Source: Achromobacter spanius (GTDB taxonomy: Bacteria > Pseudomonadota > Gammaproteobacteria > Burkholderiales > Burkholderiaceae_B). From it: a stretch of 64,000 bases of DNA. Below the pieces are notes generated by a model. It was not told the DNA's origin, did not search any database, and was given only the letters and a program-made list of their open reading frames with translations. Location of the stretch: positions 4,030,001-4,094,000 of the forward strand of contig NZ_CP034689.1 in NCBI RefSeq assembly GCF_003994415.1. The letters run 5' to 3'. This document shows, in pieces, positions 50,160 through 59,116 of the stretch (its first letter is position 1; each line of letters begins with the position of its first letter). A program made the translations under genes and the position numbers.

Positions 50160-53010
50160 AAAGACCCTCAACCTGCCCGATACCCCCTTCCCCATGCGGG
50201 GCGACCTTGCCAAGCGCGAGCCCGCCTGGATTTCGCAATGGGAGGAAAACCACGTCTACCAGGCGATCCGAGCAGCCAGCCGCGGCCGGCCCCGTTTCGT
50301 GCTGCACGACGGCCCGCCCTACGCGAACGGCGACATTCACATCGGCCACGCGGTCAACAAGATCCTGAAGGACATCATCGTCAAGAGCCGCAACATGGCC
50401 GGCTACGACGCGCATTACGTGCCGGGCTGGGATTGCCATGGCATGCCGATCGAAATCCAGATCGAAAAGAAATTCGGCAAGCACCTGCCCGTGGCGGAAG
50501 TGCAGTCGAAGGCTCGCGCCTACGCGCTTGAGCAGATCGACCGCCAGCGCAAGGATTTCAAGCGACTGGGTGTGCTGGGCGAATGGGATCGCCCGTACAT
50601 GACCATGAACTTCAGCAATGAAGCCGACGAGATCCGCGCGCTGGGCCGCATCCTTGACAAGGGCTACGTGTTTCGCGGCCTGAAGCCCGTGAACTGGTGC
50701 TTTGACTGTGGCTCGGCCTTGGCCGAAGCCGAAGTCGAATACGCCGACCGCGTCGACCCCGCCGTTGACGTCGCCTTCCCGTTCGCCGAACCCGCCAAGC
50801 TGGCGGCGGCGTTCAAGCTGGATTCGGTGGATGACGGCGCCATCGTCATCTGGACCACTACGCCCTGGACCATCCCGTCCAACCAGGCGCTGAACGTGCA
50901 TCCGGAAATCGAATACGCGCTGGTGCGTGTGTCGCCAGTGCCCAAATTCGGCCCGCTGCTGCTCGTCGCGAAAGACCGCGTCGAAGCCTGCCTGAAGTCG
51001 TGGAACCTGGAAGGCGAAATCATCGCCACGGCACCCGGCGAAGCGCTGTCCGAAATTGAATTCCGCCATCCGCTGGCGCAGTTCAACGACGCCTACGACC
51101 GCCGCGCGCCGATCTACCTGGGCGACTATGTCACGGCCGACTCGGGCACGGGCGTCGTGCACTCGGCCCCAGCCTACGGCATCGAGGACTTTGTGTCGTG
51201 CAAGGCGCACGGCATGAAGGACACCGACTTCATCAGCCCCGTCATGGGCGACGGCAAGTACGTGGACAGCCTGGCCCTGTTCGGCGGCCTGTCCATCTGG
51301 GACGCCAACCCCAAGATCGTCGAAGCGCTGACTGAAGCCGGCGCGCTGATGCACGTCGAAAAGCACAAGCACAGCTACATGCACTGCTGGCGCCACAAGA
51401 CGCCGATCATCTACCGCGCCACCAGCCAATGGTTCGCCGGCATGGACGTGGCCCCGAAAGACGGCGGCCCGACCCTGCGCGAATCGGCCTTGGCCGGTAT
51501 CGACGCCACGGCCTTCTACCCGGCCTGGGGCCGCGCCCGTTTGCACGCCATGATCGCCAACCGCCCGGATTGGACCCTGTCGCGCCAACGCCAGTGGGGC
51601 GTGCCGATGGCCTTCTTCGTGCACAAGGAAACCGGCGAACTGCATCCGCGCACGTCTGAACTGCTGGAACAAGTGGCGCAGCGCGTGGAGAAAGACGGCA
51701 TCGAAGCCTGGCAAGCCATTGAACCGCGCGACCTGCTCGGCGATGAAGCCGACCAGTACGAAAAGAACCGCGACACGCTCGACGTGTGGTTCGATTCCGG
51801 CAGCACGCACGCCACGGTATTGGGCGGCAAGGACGGCGAGTTCGCCGGTTCCCACGGCGCTGAACTCGGCTGGCCCGCCGACCTGTACCTGGAAGGCTCG
51901 GACCAGCATCGCGGCTGGTTCCATTCGTCGCTGCTGACGGGCTGCATGCTGTATGGCCAACCGCCCTACAAGGCGCTGCTGACGCACGGCTTCGTGGTGG
52001 ACGGCCAGGGCCGCAAGATGAGCAAGTCGGTGGGCAACGTGATCGCACCCCAAAAGGTGTCGGACTCGCTGGGCGCCGAAATCCTGCGCTTGTGGGTCGC
52101 TTCCACCGATTACTCGGGCGAACTGTCCATCTCGGACGAAATCCTGAAGCGCGTGGTCGAGGGCTACCGCCGCATCCGCAACACGCTGCGCTTCCTGCTG
52201 GCCAACGTGGCCGACTTCGATGCGGTGTCGCAGGCGGTGCCGTATGGTGATCTGTTCGAAATCGACCGCTACGCGCTGGCGATGACGGCGCAGATGCAGT
52301 CCGAAGTGCACGCCAACTACGAACGCTACGACTTCCACCCGGCGGTCTCGCGCTTGCAGACGTTCTGCTCGGAAGACCTGGGCGCGTTCTACCTGGACAT
52401 CCTGAAAGACCGCCTGTACACGTCGGCGCCCAATAGCGTGGCGCGCCGCTCGGCACAGACGGCGCTGCTGGACATCACCCAGACGCTGCTCAAGCTGATG
52501 GCGCCGATCCTGTCCTTCACGGCCGAAGAAGCCTGGAAGGAACTGGTGGGCTCGGCGCTCAAGCACCAGGCCGACGCCGCCCGCACGACGATCTTCACCG
52601 AGGTCTATCACGCGCTGCCGCCGTTTGCCGATGCCGATGCGCTGTCGGCAAAGTGGACGCGCCTGCGCGCGATCCGCGCCGAGGTCCAGCGCAAGCTGGA
52701 AGAAGTGCGCACAGCGGGCGACATCGGTTCGTCGTTGCAAGCCGAAGTGGATCTTTACGCCAGCGGCGACGACCAGCAATTGCTGGCCAGCCTGGGCGAC
52801 GACCTGCGCTTCGTGCTGATCGTGTCGCGCGCCACCGTGCATGCAGGCGACGGCGAAACCCGCATCGACGTCACGCCGTCCACGCACAAGAAGTGCGAAC
52901 GCTGCTGGCACTGGCGCCTTGACGTGGGCCAGGACGCGGACCACCCCGAGATCTGCGGCCGCTGCGTGTCCAACCTGTTCGGCTCGGGCGAAGCCCGCGA
53001 CAAGGCGTGA
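50149..53010 (+). CDS. ileS: IleS, isoleucyl-tRNA synthetase
   Basis: Class Ia tRNA synthetase, 953 residues. HIGH motif HIGHAVNK near residue 65, editing CP1 domain (TTTPWTIPSNQAL), KMSKS loop GRKMSKSVGNV, tRNA anticodon-binding domain and a C-terminal zinc knuckle (CERCWHWR ... CGRC). Start at ATG 50149, inside the ribF end, so coupled translation is likely. The gene is followed by lspA, a widespread pairing. Confidence 0.97.
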   Translation: MDYKKTLNLPDTPFPMRGDLAKREPAWISQWEENHVYQAIRAASRGRPRFVLHDGPPYANGDIHIGHAVNKILKDIIVKSRNMAGYDAHYVPGWDCHGMPIEIQIEKKFGKHLPVAEVQSKARAYALEQIDRQRKDFKRLGVLGEWDRPYMTMNFSNEADEIRALGRILDKGYVFRGLKPVNWCFDCGSALAEAEVEYADRVDPAVDVAFPFAEPAKLAAAFKLDSVDDGAIVIWTTTPWTIPSNQALNVHPEIEYALVRVSPVPKFGPLLLVAKDRVEACLKSWNLEGEIIATAPGEALSEIEFRHPLAQFNDAYDRRAPIYLGDYVTADSGTGVVHSAPAYGIEDFVSCKAHGMKDTDFISPVMGDGKYVDSLALFGGLSIWDANPKIVEALTEAGALMHVEKHKHSYMHCWRHKTPIIYRATSQWFAGMDVAPKDGGPTLRESALAGIDATAFYPAWGRARLHAMIANRPDWTLSRQRQWGVPMAFFVHKETGELHPRTSELLEQVAQRVEKDGIEAWQAIEPRDLLGDEADQYEKNRDTLDVWFDSGSTHATVLGGKDGEFAGSHGAELGWPADLYLEGSDQHRGWFHSSLLTGCMLYGQPPYKALLTHGFVVDGQGRKMSKSVGNVIAPQKVSDSLGAEILRLWVASTDYSGELSISDEILKRVVEGYRRIRNTLRFLLANVADFDAVSQAVPYGDLFEIDRYALAMTAQMQSEVHANYERYDFHPAVSRLQTFCSEDLGAFYLDILKDRLYTSAPNSVARRSAQTALLDITQTLLKLMAPILSFTAEEAWKELVGSALKHQADAARTTIFTEVYHALPPFADADALSAKWTRLRAIRAEVQRKLEEVRTAGDIGSSLQAEVDLYASGDDQQLLASLGDDLRFVLIVSRATVHAGDGETRIDVTPSTHKKCERCWHWRLDVGQDADHPEICGRCVSNLFGSGEARDKA

Positions 53011-53012
53011 AC

Positions 53013-53546
53013 ATGGCCCGCCCCTCCGATTCGGGAGTGACGGGCGCGGCGCCCGCCCGCGCCGCCCCGGCGCGCGTGGGCGGCTGGCTGGCGCTGGCCT
53101 TGCTGATCATCGTGCTGGACCAGTTGACCAAGGTGTACTTCAACACCTCGTTCCAATATGGCGAACGCGTCAACGTGCTGCCGGTGTTCGACTTCACGCT
53201 GATGTACAACCGGGGGGCCGCGTTCAGCTTCCTGGCGTCCGAGGAAGGCTGGCAGCGTTGGCTGTTCACGGGCTTGGGAATCGTGGCGGCCGTGGTCATC
53301 ACGATCATCTTGCGGCGCACGCACGGCCAACCGCGCTTCAGCCTGGCGCTGACGCTGATTTTGGGCGGCGCCGTCGGCAACGTCATCGACCGCGTGGCCT
53401 ATGGCCACGTAGTGGACTTTCTGCTGTTCTACTGGAACGACTCCTACTTCCCCGCCTTCAACCTGGCGGACGTCGGCATCAGCTGCGGCGCGGTGCTGTT
53501 GGTGCTGGACGAACTGCTGCGCGCTCGCAAGAAGCCGCAAGCCTGA
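53013..53546 (+). CDS. lspA: LspA, prolipoprotein signal peptidase II
   Basis: Inner-membrane aspartyl peptidase that removes lipoprotein signal peptides. 177 residues, four membrane helices, catalytic Asp pair in GNVIDR and FNLADVGIS. An alternative GTG at 53007 overlaps the ileS stop (GTGA); the ATG at 53013 was preferred but either is possible. Directly coupled to ileS. Confidence 0.95.
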   Translation: MARPSDSGVTGAAPARAAPARVGGWLALALLIIVLDQLTKVYFNTSFQYGERVNVLPVFDFTLMYNRGAAFSFLASEEGWQRWLFTGLGIVAAVVITIILRRTHGQPRFSLALTLILGGAVGNVIDRVAYGHVVDFLLFYWNDSYFPAFNLADVGISCGAVLLVLDELLRARKKPQA

Positions 53547-53554
53547 CCGAGGCC

Positions 53555-53576
53555 AGCCAGGATTTAAAACCTGGCT
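53555..53576. repeat. Small inverted repeat after lspA
   Basis: AGCCAGG-atttaaaa-CCTGGCT, a perfect 7-bp hairpin with no T-run, followed by two direct copies of CGGCGAGCCG. Possible weak terminator or scar. Confidence 0.4.
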
Positions 53577-53757
53577 TGAGCCGGACGGCGAGCCGAACGG
53601 CGAGCCGGGGCGCAACGCCTCGGCCGCCGTGCTTCACGCAGGGTTTTGTCCTATTTGATACCCCCTGAATGCATGGCGAACGGCGCAATGCCGCAATGCA
53701 GAATAAAATCACCGTCCATTCCTCGTTTTCACGGCGCTGAACCGCCGCCACGCCCTC

Positions 53758-54954
53758 ATGCTCGATCTCGCCCGCAAACGCATCGTCCTAGGTCTGACCG
53801 GGGGCATCGCCTGCTACAAAATCGCCGAGCTGGTGCGGCGCATGACCGAACAAGGCGCCACCGTGGACGTGGTAATGACCGAGGCGGCCACGCACTTCAT
53901 CACCCCTGTGACGATGCAAGCCCTGTCGGGCCGGCCGGTGTTCGTGGACGCCTGGGACGCGCGCGTGCCCAACAACATGGCGCACATCGACCTGACGCGC
54001 GGCGCCGATGCCGTGCTGATCGCGCCCGCCAGCGCCGACTTCATGGCCAAGCTGGCGCACGGTATGGCCGACGACCTGCTGTCCACCTTGTGCCTGGCAC
54101 GTGCCTGTCCGTTACTCGTGGCGCCCGCCATGAACCGCGAAATGTGGGCCAACCCGGCTACCCAACGCAATGTTGAACAATTGCGGGCTGACGGCATCAG
54201 CGTGCTGGGCCCGTCGGCGGGCGAACAGGCTTGCGGTGAGACTGGTGACGGCCGCATGCTGGAATCGCATGAACTGCTGGCCGACCTGATCGCCTTCTTC
54301 CAACCCAAGTTGCTGGCGGGCCGCCACGTGTTGCTGACCGCTGGCCCCACGTCTGAACCCGTGGACCCCGTGCGCGTGCTGAGCAACCGTTCGTCGGGCA
54401 AGACCGGTTACGCCCTGGCCCGCGCCGCGCGCGAAGCCGGTGCCCGCGTTACCTTGATTACCGGCGCCACGTTCCTGCCCGTACCGCGCGGTGTGACGGC
54501 GCTATCGGTCATGACCGCGCGCCAGATGCATGACGCCGTCATGGCCAGCGCGGCCGATGCCGACATTTTCATTGCCGTGGCCGCCGTGGCCGACTGGCGC
54601 GTGAAGAACGTCAGCACGCAAAAGCTGAAGAAAACGAGTGAAGGCGGCGGCGCGCCGCTGATGGAATTTGAACCGAATCCGGACATCCTGGCCGAAGTGG
54701 CCAAGCTGGAAAACGGCCCATGGTGCGTGGGCTTCGCAGCCGAAACCGAGAAGCTGGCCGAACATGCCGAAGCCAAGCGCCAGCGCAAGGGCATCCCGCT
54801 GCTGGTGGGCAACCTGGCGCACAAGGTCATGGATGCGGACACCACCGAATTGGTCCTGTTCGACGAACATGGCGCGCATCCCCTGCCCGCCGGCGACAAG
54901 CTGGAAGCCGCCCGCCGCCTGATCGCGGAAATCGCCGCCCGCTTTCCTACGTAG
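53758..54954 (+). CDS. coaBC: CoaBC (Dfp), phosphopantothenoylcysteine synthetase/decarboxylase
   Basis: Bifunctional coenzyme A biosynthesis enzyme, 398 residues. N-terminal flavin decarboxylase (LGLTGGIACYKIAELVRRM, PAMNREMW substrate motif, CGETGDGRM active-site Cys) and C-terminal CTP-dependent synthetase (LTAGPTSEPVDPVR). Its TAG stop lies within the first bases of an inverted palindromic element. Confidence 0.95.
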   Translation: MLDLARKRIVLGLTGGIACYKIAELVRRMTEQGATVDVVMTEAATHFITPVTMQALSGRPVFVDAWDARVPNNMAHIDLTRGADAVLIAPASADFMAKLAHGMADDLLSTLCLARACPLLVAPAMNREMWANPATQRNVEQLRADGISVLGPSAGEQACGETGDGRMLESHELLADLIAFFQPKLLAGRHVLLTAGPTSEPVDPVRVLSNRSSGKTGYALARAAREAGARVTLITGATFLPVPRGVTALSVMTARQMHDAVMASAADADIFIAVAAVADWRVKNVSTQKLKKTSEGGGAPLMEFEPNPDILAEVAKLENGPWCVGFAAETEKLAEHAEAKRQRKGIPLLVGNLAHKVMDADTTELVLFDEHGAHPLPAGDKLEAARRLIAEIAARFPT

Positions 54955-55129
54955 GATGGGTGAAGCGCGCGAAAGCCAGGGCAAGAAACGTAAGGCCGAA
55001 CGCGCGTAACCCATCAAGCGGTGCGTCCGTTGTGGCTGAAGTTGCTTTGGTGCTGGCGGTGCTTGATGGGTTGCGCGCGTTCGCCGTTGTTCTTCTTGCC
55101 TTGGGTTTCTCGCGCTTCACCCATCCTAC
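54951..55129. repeat. Inverted doublet of palindromic (REP/BIME-like) units
   Basis: Two 69-bp arms (54951-55019 and 55061-55129) in opposite orientation, 59 of 69 positions identical after inversion. Each starts GTAGGATGGGTGAAGCGCG and ends GCGAACGCGCG-AACCCATC-like, so each arm can also fold on itself (GATGGGT with ACCCATC). The centre is about 41 bp. Located between convergent genes. Confidence 0.85.
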
Positions 55130-56043
55130 TGACCGCGGCCCATGGTCTGTAGGTGCGCCATGGAGCCGTATCGCGCTTGCAACGCAGCCCACTCCGCTTC
55201 ATCGTAGAACGTCATCGCGCCTTGGCCGTACAGCTTGGCGATTTCTATGCAGAAGCGCATCGCGACGTCGGCATCCACAGCGTTGGTCACGCCAGTAGCG
55301 CAACCGGGCACGGTGGTTTGCGCGGTCAGCGCCACGCCCACGACGGGCGCATCGGTGAGGGTGGCCGGCTGCATCAGCGAATTCACGTGCCACAGGCCAT
55401 TTTCATAAGGCGTGATGTCTTGCGTGGTCAGCGGCAGGGTCACGGGAAGTTCACCGCTGACCCAACCCATCACATCCAGCATCGTTTCCGGAACGCGCAG
55501 CAGATAGCCCTGCTTGGCCACCGGCGTCAGCGCCACGCCGCGCTTGTTCACCAGGCGGTTGCCGCGCGTGGTGTCCACGGACAGGATCGCGTCCATGCGC
55601 GGGTCCACCTCGTGCGACATCATTTCGCGCATGGGAAAAGGCGAACGCATCATCGGCACGGGATGATGCGGGCGCGTGCCGGCACGCGGGCAGATGTGCG
55701 TGCGGATGCGCACGGTGCCCGGCATCACGTCGCCCTGTCGCGCCATGGCCATCAGCTTCAGCGCGGCGGCAATCGCCACGACCGCTCCATCACTATCGGA
55801 CACCAGGCCCGTCACGGCGGGCCGTGCACCGATGCCGCCCAGACGGCCGACGATGCCCAGTTGCGGCGCGAAGGGATCCAGGCCGGGAATGACGATGGAC
55901 AGAAAATCGGTAGCAGCGCCGTCGCGTTCCAGGTGGGTGACTTCCACTTCGCAATCGCCGGCGTCGCGCAACACCTTGGCCACCGCTTCGCCGCTGATGC
56001 GCGCCGACGACAGCAGCTCGATGGTGTCGATCACCTGCTTCAT
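55126..56043 (-). CDS. DUF1177 family protein
   Basis: 305 residues, cytosolic. Family features: RISGEAVAKVLRD, IVIPGLDPFAPQLGIVGRLGGIGARP and HICPRAGTRPHHPVPMMRSPFPM with several His/Met residues. Function not established. The TAG stop lies in the outer end of the palindromic element. Its start overlaps the PepE stop (ATGA), so both are coupled. Confidence 0.83.
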   Translation of the reverse strand: MKQVIDTIELLSSARISGEAVAKVLRDAGDCEVEVTHLERDGAATDFLSIVIPGLDPFAPQLGIVGRLGGIGARPAVTGLVSDSDGAVVAIAAALKLMAMARQGDVMPGTVRIRTHICPRAGTRPHHPVPMMRSPFPMREMMSHEVDPRMDAILSVDTTRGNRLVNKRGVALTPVAKQGYLLRVPETMLDVMGWVSGELPVTLPLTTQDITPYENGLWHVNSLMQPATLTDAPVVGVALTAQTTVPGCATGVTNAVDADVAMRFCIEIAKLYGQGAMTFYDEAEWAALQARYGSMAHLQTMGRGQ

Positions 56044-56744
56044 GCCGGAATCTCCAGCGGACCCGGGCGAAACACGCGCGGCTCTTCGCTGCCCAGGAAT
56101 AACGGAGCGTCGTGTGGGCCGATTAGTTCGACCTGCTGACCGCGCACACGCAGGCCCGATCCTTCGGGCAGCCCCAGCACCGGCATCGCGGGGTTCAACA
56201 CGCAGAACTCCGCCAGGCGTTGGGCGCGCGTTTCGCCACGGTGTCCGGGCGGATGCGCGTTGGTGTAGTGCGGGTTGATCTGGAACGTAATCAAGTCCAG
56301 GGCATCGAAGCCGCCCGGGTCGGTAATGGGCATGTCATTGGTGGTGCAGATGGTGGGGCACGTCAGGTTGGACCCAGCACTCCAGCCCAGATACGCCGCG
56401 CCTGCGCGCACGCGACGCTTGACCACGTCCAGCAAGCCTTGGCGACGCAATTGCCCCAACAGGTTGAACGTGTTGCCACCGCCCACGATGATGACGGCGG
56501 CATTTTCCAGCGCGGCTGCGGGGTCCGCTGCACGATGCAGGCCTTCGATAGCCAGGCCCGTGTCCGCCAGGGCCGAGGCCACCAGCGCGGTGTAGTCGTC
56601 CCAATCCCGCGTGACGCCGGCGAACGGCACGAACACGGTCGGCGCGCCTTGCGGCAAGGATTCGATCAGTTCGCGGATGTCCGACAAGGCGTGTACCAGG
56701 TAGCCGGCGTCGCTGCTGGAATTGCTGAGTAGCAAAAGGTTCAT
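56040..56744 (-). CDS. pepE: PepE-like dipeptidase E (S51 family)
   Basis: 234 residues, class-I-glutamine-amidotransferase-like fold with serine nucleophile in LGWSAGSN and the INPHYTNAHPPGHRGETRAQR segment of alpha-aspartyl dipeptidases. Expected to cleave Asp-X dipeptides, or a related acidic amide. ATG at 56744 gives the usual MNLLLLSNSSS start. Coupled to the DUF1177 gene. Confidence 0.9.
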   Translation of the reverse strand: MNLLLLSNSSSDAGYLVHALSDIRELIESLPQGAPTVFVPFAGVTRDWDDYTALVASALADTGLAIEGLHRAADPAAALENAAVIIVGGGNTFNLLGQLRRQGLLDVVKRRVRAGAAYLGWSAGSNLTCPTICTTNDMPITDPGGFDALDLITFQINPHYTNAHPPGHRGETRAQRLAEFCVLNPAMPVLGLPEGSGLRVRGQQVELIGPHDAPLFLGSEEPRVFRPGPLEIPA

Positions 56745-56842
56745 GGGATAGGTTCCGTCAGGGGATGTTCGAGGTGAGCGCCCGCGTGGGCGCGTCGACA
56801 AGAGAAAGGTCTCAAGCCAGCAGGGGGTTTAAGCCCAAGGGT

Positions 56843-57610
56843 TCACGCCAGCCAATAAGGGTCGTGCAGTTCGCGGCCCAACGCCGCCACCTGTTGCAGC
56901 ACTGAATCTCGCAAGCGCGCCACGCGCGCCGCATCGGCCTGGAACGACACAAACGACAGACACAGGCCGCGCAATTCGCCAGTGGCCGGGTCACGTACCG
57001 CAGCCGCCACGGCGCCAATGCCGGGCATGGCCTGGTCAATCGCCACGCCGCAATGGTCAGCGCGGGTCTGCTCGACCAGGCGAGCCAGGTCGCCGACGGT
57101 GGCCGGGCAATCACGGCCTTCCATCGGCAAGGGCTGCGCTGGGTCGGCACCGTACAGCGCTTGAAATTCAGCATCGCTCAAGCGCGACAACAGCGCCCGG
57201 CCCATCGCCGTGCCGGACGCATTGCGGCGCGAGCCAGGCGGTGACAACACCTGCACCGGATGCGAGCCATTCAGGCGTTGCAGCACCACGGTTTCACGTT
57301 GGTTCAAGGTGGACAAATACGCGGTCAAACCGCTGTCGTCGGACAGGCGGGTCAGCACCGCGCGGCAGGCTTCGTCCAGCGGCGTTGCGGCCATGCCGGC
57401 GCGCACGGCCTGCGCTAGCAAGGCCCCCGCACGATAGCGACGCGTGGCGGCGTCCTGATCCAGCATGCCGTAATGCTGCATCTGGTTCAGCAAGCGAGAG
57501 GCCGTGCTCTTGGGCATGGTCAGCCGTGCGGCGACGTCGGTAAAGCTCAGCTCCGTCGCGCCTTCCGCATACAGCGACAGCACGCGTTGTACTCCATCTA
57601 GAATGCTCAT
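56843..57610 (-). CDS. IclR-family transcriptional regulator
   Basis: 255 residues. N-terminal winged helix-turn-helix (VLSLYAEGATELSFTDVAARLTMPKSTASRLLNQM) and C-terminal effector domain (SGTAMGRALLSRLSD). Upstream of PepE on the same strand and divergent from the M24 gene, so a likely regulator of both. Overlapping palindromes lie 3 nt before its ATG, consistent with autorepression. Confidence 0.92.
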   Translation of the reverse strand: MSILDGVQRVLSLYAEGATELSFTDVAARLTMPKSTASRLLNQMQHYGMLDQDAATRRYRAGALLAQAVRAGMAATPLDEACRAVLTRLSDDSGLTAYLSTLNQRETVVLQRLNGSHPVQVLSPPGSRRNASGTAMGRALLSRLSDAEFQALYGADPAQPLPMEGRDCPATVGDLARLVEQTRADHCGVAIDQAMPGIGAVAAAVRDPATGELRGLCLSFVSFQADAARVARLRDSVLQQVAALGRELHDPYWLA

Positions 57611-57613
57611 GGT

Positions 57614-57639
57614 GTTCCATAAAATGGAACTTAAGTTCC
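57614..57639. promoter_or_regulatory. Overlapping IclR-type operators
   Basis: GTTCCAT-aaa-ATGGAAC (57614-57630) shares its right half with GGAAC-TTAA-GTTCC (57626-57639), both perfect palindromes, giving three alternating half-sites. Confidence 0.7.
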
Positions 57640-57773
57640 TTAATATAGGACAAGAATAAAACATGCGGCAGGAAGTGGTCAATATGAGGATTGTCGGGAC
57701 ATGGATGTGTGCCCAAGGGCTGCCTCGCTCTTATCCCTTTTTATTTATTCATTAATTAATTCATTTGATTGAT

Positions 57774-57789
57774 TCATTCATATGAATGA
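57774..57789. promoter_or_regulatory. Palindrome upstream of the M24 gene
   Basis: Perfect 16-bp palindrome TCATTCATATGAATGA immediately before a TATAGT -10-like element (57792-57797), in the AT-rich region ahead of the M24 gene. Possible operator. Confidence 0.5.
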
Positions 57790-57834
57790 TTTATAGTCAC
57801 CGCTTGCTAACACCCTCTATGGAGCAACACACCC

Positions 57835-59085
57835 ATGTCCCCCGCCCCCCTTTCCCTGACCGAGCGCGACAGGCGCTGGCAACTTGCCCGCGACCTGATG
57901 GCGGCCGAACACCTGGACGCCCTGATTGTGTACGGCGATCGCGAAGCCGCCGCCCCGGCAGGTTTTGCCCATGACTGTTACTTCACCAACGACCGCCCGG
58001 GATCAATCGTGGTGTTCGTCGGCGACGAAGCGCCGCGTGTCTATACCTTTGCCTCGCTGATGGTGGCCGACCACCTGCAAGCCGCGCTGCGCGGAGACCT
58101 GCAATGGATCGCTCCGGAACAGCTGTTTGTCGGCAAGACGGGCCGCGACGTCGGCGCCTGGCTGGCCAGCCGGCAATTGAACGGCGCCCGCATCGGCGTG
58201 ATCGGCCTGGAGCCTTACCCTCCCTTCTATTTCGACGGCGCCATGCCCGCGCGCACGCTGCAAGGCCTGGAAGCTGCGTTGCCGGATGCGGTATTCGTGC
58301 CCGTGTTCCGCCCGTTCTTTCAGCGCGCAGCGGTGAAGAGCCAAGAAGAACAGGCCATGATCCGGCACGCCGCCAGCATTGGCGAAGCCATGAGCGAAAC
58401 CCTGCGCGTCACGGCCAAGCCGGGCGTGTCCGAGGCAGACCTGGTCGCGGCGGTCACTGCCACGTGCTTTTCCATGGGCGGCTATACCGCCGAAATCCTG
58501 CTGGGTTCCGGGCCCGAATACGTGGGATGGGGGCCCGCCGCCTGGCAGTACCGTGCGCAAGCGCCCCGGATCTTGCAACAGGGGGACGTGGTGCTGTCAG
58601 AGATCTTTGCGCTGTACGGCATGATGGAAACCCAGCACCAGGCGGCGGTGGCGATCGGCACGGTGCACCCGGACATCCTGCGCGCAGCCGAGGTTGCCCG
58701 CGCCAGTTACGAAGCCGGGGTCACAGCGTTAAAGGTGGGCAATACCTTCGGCGATGTGGTCGACGCCATGGAAGCACCGCTGCTTGAGGCCGGCGGCTGG
58801 CATGTGCATCCCTTGATTCACAGCATCAATCCCTATGGGCCGGTAGGCTTTGGCACCGCCCCTGGCATAGAATCCCTGCCCGAAGCCGCGCGCTATGCAG
58901 ACCTGCGGCGCCTGCCCACCGTGGGGCGCGACGTGCCACTGCAAGAGGGCATGTGCTTTGCCTTCGAACCGAATTGCGCCTTTGATCGCCATCTGGCTAA
59001 TATCGGCGGCACCGTTCTCGTCGGCCTCACGGCCGGAGTGGAACTGAACCAAAACTCAACGTGGCTGATGCACGCAGACGACTAG
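57835..59085 (+). CDS. M24 family (creatinase/Xaa-Pro peptidase fold) protein lacking canonical metal ligands
   Basis: 416 residues, N-terminal creatinase-like domain and C-terminal pita-bread M24 domain (FFQRAAVKSQEEQAMIRHAASIGEAMSETLR). In M24 peptidases the first Asp, second Asp and final Glu bind metal; here the equivalents read LSEIFALYG, METQHQ and ANIGGTVLV, so at least two ligands look replaced and the last is Gly. His (HPLIHSINP) and the EGMCFAFEPN Glu remain. It may act like metal-free creatinase. Divergent from the IclR gene and upstream of a TetR gene. Confidence 0.82.
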   Translation: MSPAPLSLTERDRRWQLARDLMAAEHLDALIVYGDREAAAPAGFAHDCYFTNDRPGSIVVFVGDEAPRVYTFASLMVADHLQAALRGDLQWIAPEQLFVGKTGRDVGAWLASRQLNGARIGVIGLEPYPPFYFDGAMPARTLQGLEAALPDAVFVPVFRPFFQRAAVKSQEEQAMIRHAASIGEAMSETLRVTAKPGVSEADLVAAVTATCFSMGGYTAEILLGSGPEYVGWGPAAWQYRAQAPRILQQGDVVLSEIFALYGMMETQHQAAVAIGTVHPDILRAAEVARASYEAGVTALKVGNTFGDVVDAMEAPLLEAGGWHVHPLIHSINPYGPVGFGTAPGIESLPEAARYADLRRLPTVGRDVPLQEGMCFAFEPNCAFDRHLANIGGTVLVGLTAGVELNQNSTWLMHADD

Positions 59086-59116
59086 TCACACGCGGGCAGC
59101 CAACTCCAAGACATCG

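Noticed and set aside
50014..52944. 976-codon open frame opposite ileS
   Set aside because: Shadow of high-GC coding on the other strand; ileS is fully recognisable and the reverse product has no family features.
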